This document shows positions 1 through 9,154 of a DNA stretch of 64,000 bases, piece by piece. Position 1 is the first letter of the stretch, and the number at the start of each line of letters is the position of its first letter. The notes below the pieces were generated by a model. That model searched no databases. It saw only the letters and a program-made list of their open reading frames with translations, and had not been told where the DNA came from. The stretch is from Pseudomonas tremae (GTDB lineage Bacteria > Pseudomonadota > Gammaproteobacteria > Pseudomonadales > Pseudomonadaceae), in NCBI RefSeq assembly GCF_001401155.1, contig NZ_LJRO01000153.1, positions 1 through 64,000 of the forward strand, given 5' to 3'. The translations under genes were made by a program, and so were the position numbers.

Positions 1-1503
1 CAGCGGCGCATGGAAGACTTGCTGATGGGCTGGCGGGCCCGGCTGCCGGAGCGTACCTCGGCGGCGATTCTGGTGGTCGAGGCAGAAAACATGGCAGTGC
101 GCGCTTATGTGGGTTCGGTGGACATCAACGACGCAAGGCGCTTCGGGCATGTAGACATGGTGACGGCACTGCGCTCGCCAGGCTCGACGCTCAAGCCATT
201 CCTCTACGGCATGGCAATGGACGCCGGGCTGATCCACTCTGAATCATTGATGCAGGACGTGCCGCGTCGCTATGGCGATTACCGGCCTGGCAACTTTTCC
301 ACCGGCTTTGGCGGGCCGGTGGCGGCCAGTTCGGCGCTGTCGATGTCCCTCAATCTGCCTGCCGTGCAATTACTGGAAGTCTATGGGCCGAAACGCTTTG
401 CCGCCGAGCTGCGCAACGGCGGCGTGCCGCTGACCCTGCCACCACTGGCCGAGCCCAATCTGGCGCTGATTCTGGGGGGTGCAGGCAGCCGGCTGGAGGA
501 TCTGGTGACAGGGTACAGCGCCTTTGCCCGAGGAGGCAGGAGTGCCGACGTTCGACTGCAACCACAGGACCGGCTACGCGAGCGGCGCATGATGTCGCCA
601 GGGGCGGCGTGGATCATCCGGCGTATTCTCAGCGGCCAGTCGCGTCCGGACATCGATCCGCGTGCAGAGTTAGTACAGCGTCCGCAACTGGCCTGGAAGA
701 CCGGCACCAGCTACGGCTTCCGTGACGCTTGGGCGATTGGCGTGGGGCCGCGCTTTCTGGTGGGCGTGTGGATTGGCAGGCCGGACGGTACGCCGGTGCC
801 GGGACAGTTTGGACTGGCGTCCGCAGCGCCGCTGATGCTTCAGGTCCATGATGTATTGGTCAATCGTGACAGCCAGCGCGGGATCGCAGCGCCGGTTCAG
901 CGGGTGCCGTTGAATGTTGGTGTGGCAGCGATCTGCTGGCCGCTGGGTCAGCCGATGAGCAAAAGCGATCCGAATTGCCGTCGCCAGCGCTTTGCCTGGA
1001 CACTGGATGGCACCACGCCGCCAACCCTGCAAGCAGCCGACCAACCGCTGGGGCTGGGTTTGCAGGAACGTATCTGGGTCAATGCCGAGGGGTTACGCGT
1101 AGGAGCCGGTTGCCCGAATGCCCAGCCACAGGACATCGCGCTGTGGCCTGCACCCCTGGAGCCCTGGCTGCCCAGAGCAGAACGTCGCGAAGCACGATTG
1201 CCGCCGGCCGACCCTCACTGCCCGCCGCAGAACCTGAACATGGCCCCGCCTTTGAGCATCGTCGGCGTGCGCGAAGGCGACAATCTGCGCCTGCCCGCCG
1301 CCAGTCGTCAGGCCTTGCGCCTGAAACTCTCGGCCTTGGGCGGCAGCGGTCGGCGCTGGTGGTTCATCGACGGCACGCCAATGGCGGACACCGACACCCG
1401 GCAAGATTTCACACCGACGCTGAACAAACCGGGTCGCTACCAACTGAGCGTCCTGGACGAAAGCGGCCAGACCGCGCGCGTTGAATTCAGCGTGGTGGAG
1501 TGA
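1..1503 (+). CDS. pbpC: Penicillin-binding protein 1C, C-terminal part (5' end outside window)
   Basis: The open frame runs in from the left edge without a credible start, so this is the 3' part of a gene. It encodes the transpeptidase half of a class A penicillin-binding protein, which cross-links peptidoglycan in the periplasm. Visible motifs are SPGSTLK (SxxK with the nucleophilic serine), SLNLPA (SxN) and WKTGTSYGF (KTG). After about residue 250 comes the C-terminal extension typical of PBP1C (BiPBP_C), including RRWWFIDG. The glycosyltransferase domain would lie upstream. In this family an alpha-2-macroglobulin-like gene often precedes pbpC, but it cannot be seen here. The identification of PBP1C over PBP1A/1B rests on the C-terminal domain. 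Confidence 0.9.
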   Translation, partial: QRRMEDLLMGWRARLPERTSAAILVVEAENMAVRAYVGSVDINDARRFGHVDMVTALRSPGSTLKPFLYGMAMDAGLIHSESLMQDVPRRYGDYRPGNFSTGFGGPVAASSALSMSLNLPAVQLLEVYGPKRFAAELRNGGVPLTLPPLAEPNLALILGGAGSRLEDLVTGYSAFARGGRSADVRLQPQDRLRERRMMSPGAAWIIRRILSGQSRPDIDPRAELVQRPQLAWKTGTSYGFRDAWAIGVGPRFLVGVWIGRPDGTPVPGQFGLASAAPLMLQVHDVLVNRDSQRGIAAPVQRVPLNVGVAAICWPLGQPMSKSDPNCRRQRFAWTLDGTTPPTLQAADQPLGLGLQERIWVNAEGLRVGAGCPNAQPQDIALWPAPLEPWLPRAERREARLPPADPHCPPQNLNMAPPLSIVGVREGDNLRLPAASRQALRLKLSALGGSGRRWWFIDGTPMADTDTRQDFTPTLNKPGRYQLSVLDESGQTARVEFSVVE

Positions 1504-1534
1504 GCGCCATACTCAGACGGCCAGCCGACGCAGA

Positions 1535-1600
1535 CGGGTGTGACGCAGAGCGTCACGAAAGGCGTTCCTACGCTAAGCGTGAGGAACGAGAGGTGTCAGG
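1535..1600. repeat. REP-like palindromic intergenic element
   Basis: Downstream of pbpC there is a palindrome GTGACGC-AGA-GCGTCAC at 1540-1556, followed by a near-palindrome CGTTCCTACGCT/AGCGTGAGGAACG at 1563-1589. The 17 bases at 1541-1557 recur exactly, in reverse complement, at 62956-62972. Short palindromes of this type are common between pseudomonad genes. It may also fold as a transcription end for pbpC or the convergent regulator gene. Confidence 0.6.
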
Positions 1601-1648
1601 GACAACACCATCGCATCCGTTCTTCAGCGTAGGCCGAGGTGCTTGTTG

Positions 1649-2056
1649 TCACTGAACCTGAAAGATCTTCGTCTCGGGAAACAGGTTGTTGAGGGTTTCC
1701 AGAAGCCGGACGTGGTAGATGGGCTTGCGGAACAGATCGAGCACATGAAGGCGCAGCATGTCGCTGACGTCGTCCATGTCGGCATGGCCAGAGGTGACGA
1801 TAACCGGCAAGTGCTGCCGCGAGGTGTGGTCGCGAAGGTGCTTTATCAACTGGATACCGCTCTCCTCCGGCATCCGCAGGTCGGTGATCACCAGCGCAAT
1901 ATCCGGATGAATGGTCAACTGATGCAGGGCCATCTTCACCGAAGACGCCGTGAAACAGCAGAACCCCTCGCCTTCGAGCAGCTCTGCCAGTTCTTCGTTA
2001 GCGTCCTCTTCGTCGTCAACCAGAAGCAACTGCTGCCGGGGGGGATGGAGAGCCAT
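1649..2056 (-). CDS. Receiver-only response regulator
   Basis: A 135-residue CheY-like protein made only of a receiver domain. The acidic pair is in LLLVDDEED (about D14-D15), the phosphoacceptor is D59 in VITDLRMP, and the switch lysine is K111 in FRKP. There is no DNA-binding or enzymatic output domain, so it must act through a partner or as a phosphate relay. It lies 83 bases downstream of the Flp pilin gene on the same strand and is probably co-transcribed with it. In P. aeruginosa the full-length regulator PprB controls the Flp locus; this protein lacks PprB's HTH domain. A role in Tad pilus control is inferred from position only. Confidence 0.8.
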   Translation of the reverse strand: MALHPPRQQLLLVDDEEDANEELAELLEGEGFCCFTASSVKMALHQLTIHPDIALVITDLRMPEESGIQLIKHLRDHTSRQHLPVIVTSGHADMDDVSDMLRLHVLDLFRKPIYHVRLLETLNNLFPETKIFQVQ

Positions 2057-2139
2057 GTGGTTATCTCAACAAAATGATCTCAGAACCATGATCATAAACT
2101 ACCCCCCGGCGGGTGTGGAGGATGTTGTCTTGGAAGAGG

Positions 2140-2343
2140 TCATGTCTTGGGTGGCGTCAAGGCAGTTTCAATTTTCGTAAAGATATCGCCGACCTTTGAG
2201 CTGATACCCGGAACAAAAGCAATCAATGCCACTGCAACCATTGCCGCGACTAACGCGTATTCAATACCCGAAGCAGCCTCACGGTCTTTTAGAAAAAACC
2301 TGACTCGGGTATAGGCACCTACATACATCTTGGTAAGGAACAT
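2140..2343 (-). CDS. flp: Flp/Fap-type pilin
   Basis: A 67-residue type IVb prepilin, the main subunit of the Tad (Flp) pilus. The start MFLTKMYV is chosen because AAGGAG lies just upstream on the minus strand; longer in-frame starts have no comparable site. After a short charged leader (KDREAASG) comes the class signature G-IEYALVAAM followed by a hydrophobic stretch to about residue 50, as expected for a prepilin cut before the hydrophobic helix by a TadV/FppA peptidase. No such peptidase gene is in the window. The gene is divergent from rcpC and the assembly genes, as in other Flp loci. Confidence 0.9.
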   Translation of the reverse strand: MFLTKMYVGAYTRVRFFLKDREAASGIEYALVAAMVAVALIAFVPGISSKVGDIFTKIETALTPPKT

Positions 2344-2661
2344 CTTGTTTCTCCTTGCGCCTCCGAGGCGCGAACATGCATGACACATGCGAAAACGTCT
2401 GCATCGCCAGCATTGTCTGCAATCGCCAAACCCACAATTACAAAAAAGCATTAACCCGAAAGTTATAACCCTGACATGACCTCGTAAACAGGCACTCCTG
2501 ACGCCCTCCCATCAGAAAAAAACCTTTTATACCAAAGCACTATGGCGCTTTTTAAACAATGAGCTACCGTCACACAAAAGCCTGTATTCCGTTTACCGTT
2601 GCTGTTACAAAGTTGATGCGCCGGTTCAAGAGTGTCCTGCAATGACAAAGGGAAAGTTGCC
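2344..2661. promoter_or_regulatory. Divergent control region between flp and rcpC
   Basis: This 318-base AT-richer stretch separates the pilin gene (minus strand) from the Tad assembly operon (plus strand), so promoters for both must lie here. AT-rich blocks such as TTTTATACC (around 2524) and GTTATAACC (around 2463) could be -10 regions, but I cannot assign a sigma factor or an operator with confidence. I saw no other gene in it. Confidence 0.5.
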
Positions 2662-3618
2662 ATGAGCAGTCGTATCACCATGGTGCTCGCTGTGCTGTTT
2701 TTGCTGGGCGCATTGATCGCCGGGTATCTGGGAATTGTTGTCAGCAGGCAAGCTGAAGTGCCCGCTGCCGTCACTCAGTCAGTACCTTCACCCGCCGAAC
2801 AAGCCCCACAGGCCCCTGCGCCACAGCCTGTTGAAGATGCACTGCGTCACAATGTTGTGGTGGTCGCTCGGGACATCCCCGCTTACACACCCATTACGGC
2901 GGATGACGTGGTGATCGAACGGCTCAAGGTCGCACCGCCTGGCAGTTTCGACAGCGTTGAGCGTCTCGTCGGACGCAGCAGTTGGCGCACGCTGAACGCC
3001 GGAACCTGGCTCAGCGAAAGTAGCTTTGACGCGGGAGGCACTCTGGCACGGATGATTCGCCCTCATGAGCGGGCGCTGGCCTTGCAGGTGGACGAAGTGA
3101 TCAGCGCTTCCGGACAGCTCAGCCCCGGCGACTATGTGGATGTGCTGCTGTATCTGCCTGAGGACACGCTCAACCCAAATCGCTCCAGCCAAGTGGTGGT
3201 ACCTGCGTTGCGAATCCTCGGCATCGGCGGGCTGCTTGGCACCGACCACGATGGCAAGCCGGTACAGAACATCAGCGCCGACGAACGTCTGAGACAGGAA
3301 CAACTGCGCGCCAACGCACGAACTGTGACCGTCGCCGTGCCGGAAGCGTTGGTGAGCCGCCTGATGCTCGCCTCGCAAACCGGCGTCCTGCGCCTTGCAG
3401 TGCGCAGTGCCGACGAAGGCAATCTGCAGAACTACTGGTCTGCCGAGCCCGGCAGCAGCGACGTGGCCGAGCGGCTGGACTCCGCCAACCGACAATTGGT
3501 CGGATTCAGGCAATTGAGCCTGAGCACGCCCGGTACGCCAGCGTCTGGCGCCGTAACGCGCGCGCCCCGGGCCGTCGAGGTCATACGCGGCAACCAGATC
3601 ACGCAACAAACTCCCTGA
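2662..3618 (+). CDS. rcpC: Flp pilus assembly protein RcpC/CpaB
   Basis: A 318-residue inner-membrane-anchored periplasmic protein. An N-terminal membrane helix (about residues 6-28, VLFLLGALIAGYLGIVV) is followed by a Pro/Ala-rich linker and a SAF domain (from about residue 60, VVVARDIPAYTPI), the CpaB family pattern. CpaB proteins are thought to link the secretin to the cell wall and inner membrane machinery. The start MSSRITMV is preferred over an in-frame ATG at 2632 because of the purine-rich AAAGGGAAAG just upstream. It is the first gene of the plus-strand Tad operon, 20 bases before rcpA. Confidence 0.9.
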   Translation: MSSRITMVLAVLFLLGALIAGYLGIVVSRQAEVPAAVTQSVPSPAEQAPQAPAPQPVEDALRHNVVVVARDIPAYTPITADDVVIERLKVAPPGSFDSVERLVGRSSWRTLNAGTWLSESSFDAGGTLARMIRPHERALALQVDEVISASGQLSPGDYVDVLLYLPEDTLNPNRSSQVVVPALRILGIGGLLGTDHDGKPVQNISADERLRQEQLRANARTVTVAVPEALVSRLMLASQTGVLRLAVRSADEGNLQNYWSAEPGSSDVAERLDSANRQLVGFRQLSLSTPGTPASGAVTRAPRAVEVIRGNQITQQTP

Positions 3619-3638
3619 TTGAGCAAGGATTGCATTTA

Positions 3639-4889
3639 ATGAGCTGTTGTTCCGTGCCCGTTATAAAGCCCGGATTTCTGGGTGTGCTGATTATCGCCCT
3701 GTCGGCGCCCTCGGCCTGGGCTGCATCAGGCAGCTGCAACGGGCTTGCAGCGATGCCGGCCGCCATTGAAATCGACCAGGGCATTCAACAGAACGTGCAG
3801 TCTCCTGTGGCGATCACGCGCATTGCGGTGGGTGATCCGAAAATCGCCGACGTACACGTCAGCAACAGTGACGGCTTTCTGCTGACCGGCGTTGCGCAGG
3901 GCACGACCAGTCTGATGGTGTGGACCGCCTGTTCCAGCGCTCCTCGTCAGAGCATGGTCTTTGTGCGTGGCAGAGCATCGGCATCGATGGTCGAAACCCT
4001 CGCCGCACCGTCCACGGACGCTAATTTACCCAGCCAGGTGCAGACCGATATCCGCTTCATCGAAGTCAGCCGCACCAAACTCAAGGAAGCCAGCACCTCG
4101 ATCTTCGGCAAGGGTTCGAACAATTTTCTGTTCGGCGCGCCCGGCACGGTTCCCGGTGTCAACGTCACCCCCGGCACGGTAAGTGGTACGCGGCCGAGCA
4201 TTCCGTTGAACAACAGCAATTTCAATATCGTCTGGGGAGGCGGCAGCAGCAAGGTGCTGGGCATGCTCAACGCCATGGAAAACAGCGGCTATGCCTACAC
4301 GCTGGCGCGCCCCAGCCTGGTCGCGCTCAATGGTCAGAGCGCCAGCTTCCTGGCCGGTGGCGAGTTCCCGGTGCCGGTCCCCAATGGCGAGGGCAACGGC
4401 ATTTCCATCGAGTACAAGGAGTTCGGCGTGCGCCTGACCCTGACACCGACCGTCGTGGGACGCGACCGGATTCTACTCAAGGTCGCCCCGGAAGTCAGTG
4501 AACTGGACTTTTCCGCCGGCATCACCATTTCCGGGACCACCGTACCGGCGCTCAATATCCGCCGTACCGACACCAGTATTGCGCTGGCCGATGGCGAAAG
4601 TTTCGTGGTCAGCGGGCTGATCAGCTCCAGCAACAGTGGCTCGGTCGACAAGTTTCCCGGGCTGGGCGATATCCCGATTCTCGGCGCGTTTTTTCGCAGT
4701 TCGCAAATCCAGCGCGATGAGCGCGAACTGCTGATGATTGTCACCCCGCATCTTGTTCAGCCGCTGGCTGTCGACGCTCGCCTGCCTTCGCTGCCCGGTG
4801 AAAGCCTGCGTAATTACGACCCAAGCTTCCCGCGCCTGTACTTTCTGGAAAACGGCGACTTTGATCGCCGCGACGGGTTGTCCCAATGA
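3639..4889 (+). CDS. rcpA: Tad secretin RcpA/CpaC
   Basis: A 416-residue outer-membrane secretin through which the Flp pilus is extruded. A signal peptide (about residues 1-29, ending SAWAASG) precedes the N-terminal secretin/BON-like region (IEIDQGIQQ ... VGDPKIADV), and the C-terminal half is the secretin channel domain with FPVPVPNGEGNG, LTPTVVG and the closing PGLGDIPILGAFF. The ATG at 3639 is chosen with AAGGA nine bases upstream; a TTG nine bases earlier in frame is less likely. The stop overlaps the tadZ start by four bases (ATGA), indicating coupled translation. Confidence 0.92.
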   Translation: MSCCSVPVIKPGFLGVLIIALSAPSAWAASGSCNGLAAMPAAIEIDQGIQQNVQSPVAITRIAVGDPKIADVHVSNSDGFLLTGVAQGTTSLMVWTACSSAPRQSMVFVRGRASASMVETLAAPSTDANLPSQVQTDIRFIEVSRTKLKEASTSIFGKGSNNFLFGAPGTVPGVNVTPGTVSGTRPSIPLNNSNFNIVWGGGSSKVLGMLNAMENSGYAYTLARPSLVALNGQSASFLAGGEFPVPVPNGEGNGISIEYKEFGVRLTLTPTVVGRDRILLKVAPEVSELDFSAGITISGTTVPALNIRRTDTSIALADGESFVVSGLISSSNSGSVDKFPGLGDIPILGAFFRSSQIQRDERELLMIVTPHLVQPLAVDARLPSLPGESLRNYDPSFPRLYFLENGDFDRRDGLSQ

Positions 4890-6076
4890 GCCAGAGCCTG
4901 AGCCAGACGTTTCTGGCGATCACCCGCAATAATACCGATCTGGAGTGGCTGCAAAGCGCACTGGGCTCGCTGGGTCAGGTAGTCAGCGCAGGAACCGGCA
5001 GCCTCGACGACCTGCTGGCATTGGTGGACGTCACCTTTGCCAGTGTGGTGTTCGTCGGCCTGGACCGCGAACACCTGATGACTCAGAGCGCGCTTATCGA
5101 GAGCGCACTGGAAGCCAAGCCGATGCTCGCAATCGTTGCGCTGGGCGACGGCATGGACAACCAATTGGTGCTCAACGCCATGCGCGCCGGCGCTCGCGAC
5201 TTCGTGGCCTATGGCTCGCGGTCCAGCGAGGTCGCCGGGCTGGTCCGACGCCTGAGCAAGCGGCTGCCCGCCGTCACACCCAACCCGAACATGAGCGGCC
5301 TGTCAGTGCTGTATGGCGCACAAAGTGACGACGATGGGGCCTTGATCGCGACGCACCTGGCGATGGTGGTACACAAGACCGGGCAACGCACGCTGCTGCT
5401 GGACCTCGGTTTGCCGCGCGGCGACAGCCTGCAAATGCTGGGTCTCGAGTCGACATTCAGCTTCGGCGACGCCCTGCGCCACTTACGCAGGCTAGATGCC
5501 ACCCTGATCGACAGTGCGTTCACCACCAGCGAAAGCGGACTGCGGATTCTGGCCTACAGCGAAGCCGACGATCACCTGGAGCAATCCAGCGCCGCAGAGC
5601 TTTATATGCTGCTCAGCGCACTGCGCCAGCATTTTCAGCATGTGGTGGTGAACCTGGTGGGCCAGCCGGACAGCGAGGCGCTGCGCTCGCTGGTCAGCCA
5701 TTGCGACCAGTTGCTGTGGTACGCCGACCAGAGCGTGCTGGGTTGTCGGCGCAACCTTACGGTGCTCAACAACTGGCGCGAAAAAGGCATGAAAATGCAG
5801 CATGCCGGCCTGTTGGTCGATCGCTATCAGCGCTCGGTCGCGCCCAACTCGGAAACCGTAGCCAAAACCTTCGGCCTGCCGGTGCTGGCCGTACTGCCGC
5901 TCGCCCCCGAGTTGCGCCTCAACGCCAAAAATCAGGGCGTTACCCTATTCGAACTGGCGTCGCGCGACGCCCTGTGTTCCGGGTTGCGGCGCCTCGGCGA
6001 ACACTTGGCGCGTCATTCCGACGTCCAGGTACAAACCGGTCAAGGCTGGCTCGCACGGCTGTGGAGGAGCAAATAA
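4886..6076 (+). CDS. tadZ: Tad pilus localisation ATPase-like protein TadZ/CpaE
   Basis: A 396-residue protein. The first ~130 residues form an atypical receiver-like domain (AIVALGDGMDNQ, MRAGARDFV), and the rest is a ParA/MinD-like fold (SVLYGAQSDDDGALIA, TLLLDLGLPRG, VVNLVGQPDSEAL). TadZ proteins place the secretion machinery at the pole. The deviant Walker A motif lacks the usual KGGxGKT lysines, so ATP hydrolysis is doubtful; many TadZ proteins show this. It overlaps rcpA by four bases and shares one base with the tadA start (TAATG). Confidence 0.88.
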   Translation: MSQSLSQTFLAITRNNTDLEWLQSALGSLGQVVSAGTGSLDDLLALVDVTFASVVFVGLDREHLMTQSALIESALEAKPMLAIVALGDGMDNQLVLNAMRAGARDFVAYGSRSSEVAGLVRRLSKRLPAVTPNPNMSGLSVLYGAQSDDDGALIATHLAMVVHKTGQRTLLLDLGLPRGDSLQMLGLESTFSFGDALRHLRRLDATLIDSAFTTSESGLRILAYSEADDHLEQSSAAELYMLLSALRQHFQHVVVNLVGQPDSEALRSLVSHCDQLLWYADQSVLGCRRNLTVLNNWREKGMKMQHAGLLVDRYQRSVAPNSETVAKTFGLPVLAVLPLAPELRLNAKNQGVTLFELASRDALCSGLRRLGEHLARHSDVQVQTGQGWLARLWRSK

Positions 6077-7332
6077 TGGCGGAAAAACTGTTTGGCGTGT
6101 CCTCTCGCTCTTCAGGCCAGGACGATGGCGGACAAGGCCTGAAACTGGTACTGCACCGCTACATCATCGACGGCATCGAAGAAAGCGGCAAAAACCTGCT
6201 TGAAGGCTCGCGTCCGGCGCTTGCGCAGTTTGTCATCGACAAGGTTGCCGAGTATGTCGCCCGTCTGCGGCTGGCCATCTCTCGCTATGAAATGGAGCGG
6301 CTGGCTGAAGAGCTGGTCGACGAACTGACCGGTTTCGGCCCGCTGGAAGTGCTGCTGCGCGACAGTTCGGTTACGGAAATACTGGTCAACGGGCCGAGTA
6401 AGGTGTTCGTCGAACGTGACGGCGTGTTGCACCACACGGACCTGCGCTTCATGGATTCGCATCATGTCGAGCGCGTCATGCAGCGCATCCTCGCGCCCCT
6501 CGGGCGGCGGCTGGACGAATCATCGCCGATGGTCGACGCCCGCCTGCCGGATGGCAGCCGGGTCAACGCTATCATCCCGCCTATCGCGCTGGACGGTCCT
6601 TGTTTGTCGATCCGGAAGTTTCGCAAGGACATGCTCAAAAGCGCTGATCTGGTGGCCATGCAGACCATCGACCAACCGATCTTCGAATTCTTCCAGGAAG
6701 CCGTCGGCAAGCGCTGCAACATTCTGGTCAGCGGCGGCACCGGCACCGGCAAGACCACCATGCTCAACGTGCTGAGCCAGTTGATCGACAGCCATCAGCG
6801 GCTGGTAACTATCGAAGACGTGGCCGAACTGCAACTCAGCCACCCGCACGTGGTGCGCCTGGAAACACGCCCGCCGAATGCCGAAGGGCATGGCGAAGTG
6901 CGTGCCAGCGACCTGATTCGCAACTCGCTGCGGATGCGCCCGGACCGCATCATCCTCGGCGAAATCCGCGGTGTCGAAGTGCTGGATGTACTGACCGCAA
7001 TGAACACCGGCCACGACGGTTCGATGAGCACGGTTCACGCCAACAATGCTCAGGATGCCCTGCTGCGTCTGGAAACCCTGGTTGGCCTGACCGGACGATT
7101 GATCCCGGAAAAGACCCTCCGGCAAATGGTTTGCGCGGCGCTGGACGTGATCATCCAGTTGACCCGGCTGCCAGATGGTCGACGCTGTGTCAGCGAGGTG
7201 GTGGAAGTAGTCGGCGTGCGTGATGACATCTATGTCACCAATACGCTGTTTCGCCTGGATCGCCGCACGGGGGTCAGTTTCATGCGCGAAGCCGCCCACG
7301 CCGCCGGTGACAAGCTGCGGCCGGGCTACTGA
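6076..7332 (+). CDS. tadA: Tad secretion ATPase TadA/CpaF
   Basis: A 418-residue hexameric type II/IV secretion ATPase that powers Flp pilus assembly at the cytoplasmic face. An N-terminal domain ([27 protein letters not shown]) precedes the RecA-like core with Walker [11 protein letters not shown] (about residues 219-228), the Asp box ITIED-like VTIEDVAEL, Walker [10 protein letters not shown] and the His box [13 protein letters not shown]. The ATG overlaps the tadZ stop by one base, and the upstream GAGGAG supports it. All catalytic motifs look intact. Confidence 0.95.
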   Translation: MAEKLFGVSSRSSGQDDGGQGLKLVLHRYIIDGIEESGKNLLEGSRPALAQFVIDKVAEYVARLRLAISRYEMERLAEELVDELTGFGPLEVLLRDSSVTEILVNGPSKVFVERDGVLHHTDLRFMDSHHVERVMQRILAPLGRRLDESSPMVDARLPDGSRVNAIIPPIALDGPCLSIRKFRKDMLKSADLVAMQTIDQPIFEFFQEAVGKRCNILVSGGTGTGKTTMLNVLSQLIDSHQRLVTIEDVAELQLSHPHVVRLETRPPNAEGHGEVRASDLIRNSLRMRPDRIILGEIRGVEVLDVLTAMNTGHDGSMSTVHANNAQDALLRLETLVGLTGRLIPEKTLRQMVCAALDVIIQLTRLPDGRRCVSEVVEVVGVRDDIYVTNTLFRLDRRTGVSFMREAAHAAGDKLRPGY

Positions 7333-7351
7333 GCTCGCCAAAGGAGGCCTC

Positions 7352-8236
7352 GTGACAGCATCGTTGATATTGGGTGTGATTTCCCTCCTGCTGCTGATCG
7401 CCTCTGTCCGTATGTTCTATCTGGCGCTCAATCAGGATGCCAAGGAACGGGTCCGCAGACGCCTGACCGCCGGGCAGATCGAGCCTGTGGTCGAGAAGCC
7501 CGGCTGGGCCAGACTAGACCGGGCCTTTATCCGCGCGGGGCTGGGCCTGCCGACCGAACGCATGGGCCTGGCATTGACGCTTTATGCGCTGCTGATTCTG
7601 ATCGGCTACGCGATGGCCGACGGCATTGGCGCGGGCTGTGCGCTGGTCGGTGTTCCTCTGGGCCTGCGTCTGTTCGTGTCCTGGCGGTCGCGCGTACGCG
7701 TGCGGCGCATGATCGAGCAACTGCCGCAATTGCTTGACCATAGCGTCCGCAGTCTGAAATCAGGCAGGACCCTCGCTGATGCGGTGCTTTTTGGTATCAC
7801 AGCGGCAAACCAGCCACTCAAGGAGGGCATGAGCCGCATCGAGCGCAACGTGCAATTGGGGGTCAGCCTGCCGGATGCTGCGAGGGATTTCGCTGAACTG
7901 TACGAAAGCGACGAATTTCACCTGTTCGCGCTCGGGCTGCGGGTCAACCATCGGTATGGGGGCAATGCCAGCGAGCTGATGGAGAACCTGATCCGGCTGA
8001 TTCGCGACCGTGAACAGGCCAGTCGCCAACTACGCGCCATGACCGGAGAAACGCGCATGACGGCACTGGTGCTGGGCTTGCTTCCAGTAGGAATGGCGGG
8101 CTACTTCATGGCCGTGAACCCGGCCTATCTGATGCACATGTGGAACGACGGCAGTGGACGAATTCTGCTGAGCATGGCGTTTGCCCTCCAACTGCTGGGC
8201 TGTCTGATGTTGTGGCGCATGCTGAGGAGCATTTGA
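7352..8236 (+). CDS. tadB: Tad inner-membrane platform protein TadB
   Basis: A 294-residue GspF-like membrane protein that, with TadC, forms the platform contacted by TadA. An N-terminal membrane helix (about residues 2-24) and a second hydrophobic pair around 75-110 precede the cytoplasmic GspF/T2SSF domain (QLPQLLDHSVRSLKSG), with C-terminal helices at the end (TALVLGLLPVGMAGYF, LSMAFALQLLGCLML). The start is a GTG with a near-perfect AAAGGAGG site eight bases upstream. Its last base is followed directly by the tadC ATG (TGAATG). Confidence 0.9.
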   Translation: MTASLILGVISLLLLIASVRMFYLALNQDAKERVRRRLTAGQIEPVVEKPGWARLDRAFIRAGLGLPTERMGLALTLYALLILIGYAMADGIGAGCALVGVPLGLRLFVSWRSRVRVRRMIEQLPQLLDHSVRSLKSGRTLADAVLFGITAANQPLKEGMSRIERNVQLGVSLPDAARDFAELYESDEFHLFALGLRVNHRYGGNASELMENLIRLIRDREQASRQLRAMTGETRMTALVLGLLPVGMAGYFMAVNPAYLMHMWNDGSGRILLSMAFALQLLGCLMLWRMLRSI

Positions 8237-9124
8237 ATGGAGCTGTTGTTCAGTGCCTTGATGCTCGCCGCTGCAGCCTTTCTTCTGTTGTCCGGCCTGG
8301 CCCGGCGACGTCGCAACGAGCGTCTGGTGGCGCAACGCCTGCGAGGAAAAGTGGTGCGTGAGAGCCGTATCGGCAGCCTTTTGCGGCTGCTGGGCGACAC
8401 GCGCATTGGCCAGCGCAGTATCAGCCTTGACTCGGAAACCCAGGTATTACTCAACCGTATCGGCTGGCGACGCGCGAGAAAACGTTCGCTGTTCGCCGCC
8501 TGCCAGATTGGCGTGCCCATCGGTCTGATGTGCGTCGTCGCACTGGGCCAGTTGCTGTTTTTCAAAAATATCGAGCAGCCATTGATAGCGCCGGTTTTTG
8601 CGCTGGGCGCCGGGTATCTGCTGCCCAAGCGGGCTCTCGCGGCGGTCGCCAAACGCAGGCAGAAGCAGATAGTGGTTGAGATTTCCACGTTCATTCCCCT
8701 GCTGCGCATCCTGTTCGAGTCAGGCATGGCCGTCGAACAGGCATTGCGCGTGCTGAGCAACGAGGGCAAGGACCTGCTGCCGGTGCTGTCCGAAGAAATC
8801 CGCGTGGTCCTGGCACGGGTAGATTCCGGGCTGGAGCTGGGCGAGGAGCTGCGCAAAATGGCAGCGCTACTGGACGTCGATGAACTGAGCGACACCTGCA
8901 TCATCCTCAATCAACTGATTCATCAGGGCGGAGGCGCCCTGAAATCGCTGCTGACGCTCAAGCAACTGATCGATGATCGACGCCTGACCCGTTTGCAGGA
9001 ATACATTTCCAAGCTGTCAGCCAAAATGTCGATGGTCATGATGGTGTTTCTGTTCCCCGCCTTGCTGATTGTGCTGGCCGGTCCGGGGTTTATCGCTATC
9101 AGCCGCGCATTGGGCGGTATGTAA
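8237..9124 (+). CDS. tadC: Tad inner-membrane platform protein TadC
   Basis: A 295-residue second GspF-family platform protein. It starts with a membrane helix (LLFSALMLAAAAFLLL), has a hydrophobic pair around residues 90-130, a T2SSF cytoplasmic domain (ISTFIPLLRILFESGMAVEQAL) and two C-terminal helices (MSMVMMVFLFPALLIVLAGPG). It follows tadB with no gap, so the two are made together. Length and topology fit TadC. Confidence 0.9.
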   Translation: MELLFSALMLAAAAFLLLSGLARRRRNERLVAQRLRGKVVRESRIGSLLRLLGDTRIGQRSISLDSETQVLLNRIGWRRARKRSLFAACQIGVPIGLMCVVALGQLLFFKNIEQPLIAPVFALGAGYLLPKRALAAVAKRRQKQIVVEISTFIPLLRILFESGMAVEQALRVLSNEGKDLLPVLSEEIRVVLARVDSGLELGEELRKMAALLDVDELSDTCIILNQLIHQGGGALKSLLTLKQLIDDRRLTRLQEYISKLSAKMSMVMMVFLFPALLIVLAGPGFIAISRALGGM

Positions 9125-9154
9125 GCTGCGTCGCCACTACAAGGAGTAAAAGGT

